The notes beneath the pieces were generated by a model. The model had not been told where the DNA came from and did not search any database. It was given only the letters and a program-made list of their open reading frames with translations. A program made the position numbers and the translations under genes. 7,216 nucleotides of DNA. Source: an uncultured beta proteobacterium (GTDB lineage Bacteria; Pseudomonadota; Gammaproteobacteria; Burkholderiales; Burkholderiaceae_C). Of the stretch, positions 6,529-7,216 are shown one piece after another. The DNA is taken from assembly GCA_903958915.1 (NCBI GenBank), contig CAJBVC010000577.1, positions 1-7,216 of the forward strand, in the 5' to 3' direction. Every line of letters starts with the position of its first letter. Within the stretch, counting starts at the first letter, position 1.

Positions 6529-7216
6529 CCCAGGGAGTTGGCGCTGCGCCTGGGATGGCGCCGATCTGGGGTCTGGGGCTTGATGCCGGGGGCACTCAGA
6601 CGCGCTGGGCGTTGGCTGGGCGCGACGGCGGCATTGTCGCGCAGGGACATGTGGGTGGCATGAGCGGCCTGCAGTTGCATGCTTCCGACGGTGTCCAGAC
6701 GCTGCGCTCGACACTAAAGGCTTTGGCAGCGGCCGTGTTCCCGCACACCGGTGGTCAGAGCCTTGGAGTGGTCGCGGGGTTTACCGGTCTGGGAGACACG
6801 GGCAGCCAGCAGGCGATGCAGCGTTTGATGGCGTCTGAGTTGCCCTTGGCCCACGGGTGGGTCACGTTGACCAACGACATGGACATCGCCTACCGGGCCG
6901 CATTCACACCCGGTGAAGGGTATCTGGTCTACGCTGGCACAGGTTCGATTGCAACATTCATCGACGCCGAAGGACACTTCCACCGAGCGGGTGGCCTGGG
7001 GCCTGCGCTGGGAGATGAGGGTGGTGGTTACTGGATTGCCGTGCAGGCCATGGCGCAAATGTGGCGCAACGAGGATCGCCAGCCGGGTGCCTGGCGCACG
7101 TCAGCGATGGCGCGACGGATTTTTGAGGCGGTGGGCGGCAGTGATTGGGCACATTCCCGCCAGTTCATTTACGGCTCCGACCGCGGCACCATCGGCAAAC
7201 TCGCGTTGCAGGTGGC
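6525..7216 (+). CDS. BadF/BadG-type N-acetylglucosamine / N-acetylmuramic acid kinase, 3' end cut by the window
   Basis: The open frame runs from a GTG at 6525 to the window edge (230 complete codons) without a stop, so the C-terminal part is missing. It shows the ASKHA sugar-kinase plan of the BadF/BadG/BcrA/BcrD family, to which GlcNAc kinases and MurK belong: the phosphate-1 loop DAGGTQTRW (20-28), a second acidic motif LTNDMDIAYRAAF (115-127), the nucleotide loop YAGTGSIATF (136-145) and GGLGPALGDEGGGYWIA (156-172), typical of GlcNAc kinases. It would use ATP to make MurNAc 6-phosphate and/or GlcNAc 6-phosphate in the cytoplasm. With murQ in the same operon, MurNAc is an attractive substrate, as for Clostridium MurK; GlcNAc-only activity cannot be excluded. 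The GTG overlaps the upstream stop (GTGA) and sits eight bases after a strong GGAG (6513-6516). The ATG at 6555 (codon 11) is an alternative that still keeps the ATP motif but lacks this site. Confidence -1.
   Translation, partial: MTQGVGAAPGMAPIWGLGLDAGGTQTRWALAGRDGGIVAQGHVGGMSGLQLHASDGVQTLRSTLKALAAAVFPHTGGQSLGVVAGFTGLGDTGSQQAMQRLMASELPLAHGWVTLTNDMDIAYRAAFTPGEGYLVYAGTGSIATFIDAEGHFHRAGGLGPALGDEGGGYWIAVQAMAQMWRNEDRQPGAWRTSAMARRIFEAVGGSDWAHSRQFIYGSDRGTIGKLALQV

Overview
The window reads as a chromosomal stretch of a GC-rich proteobacterium, most likely a betaproteobacterium of the Burkholderiales/Comamonadaceae type. That placement is an inference from base composition, codon use and the general look of the proteins; no marker gene fixes the taxon. 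Almost every base is coding, and there are no tRNA or rRNA genes, insertion sequences or CRISPR arrays.

Layout. Positions 41-1501 (minus strand) hold a sodium:solute symporter. A 93-bp gap at 1502-1594 separates it from a divergent plus-strand operon that continues to the window edge: murQ (1595-2479), an AmpG-like MFS transporter (2476-3777), a multi-pass HGSNAT/NagX-like (DUF5009/COG4299) membrane protein (3774-4907), a lipoprotein GHL10-type glycosyl hydrolase related to DigH/YddW (4912-6528), and the first 230 codons of a BadF/BadG-type amino-sugar kinase (6525 to the edge). Three of the four junctions are 4-base stop/start overlaps (ATGA, GTGA, GTGA) and the fourth is a 4-base gap, so the five genes form one tight transcription unit. 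The gap contains a perfect 13-bp palindrome that could be an operator.

How the genes fit together. Only MurQ has a firmly assigned reaction here: it removes the lactyl ether from N-acetylmuramic acid 6-phosphate to give GlcNAc 6-phosphate. The others fit around it as a peptidoglycan-sugar salvage module. The GHL10 lipoprotein would cut glycan strands in the periplasm. The MFS protein, the symporter and perhaps the NagX-like protein would move or modify the released sugars at the inner membrane. The BadF kinase would phosphorylate MurNAc and/or GlcNAc in the cytoplasm, supplying MurQ. The module uses neither the PTS (MurP) nor, within the window, AnmK, NagZ or MurR, so it differs from the E. 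coli route and recalls the MurNAc clusters of Bacteroidota. The most open questions are the role of the HGSNAT-like protein and which of the three membrane proteins carries which sugar.
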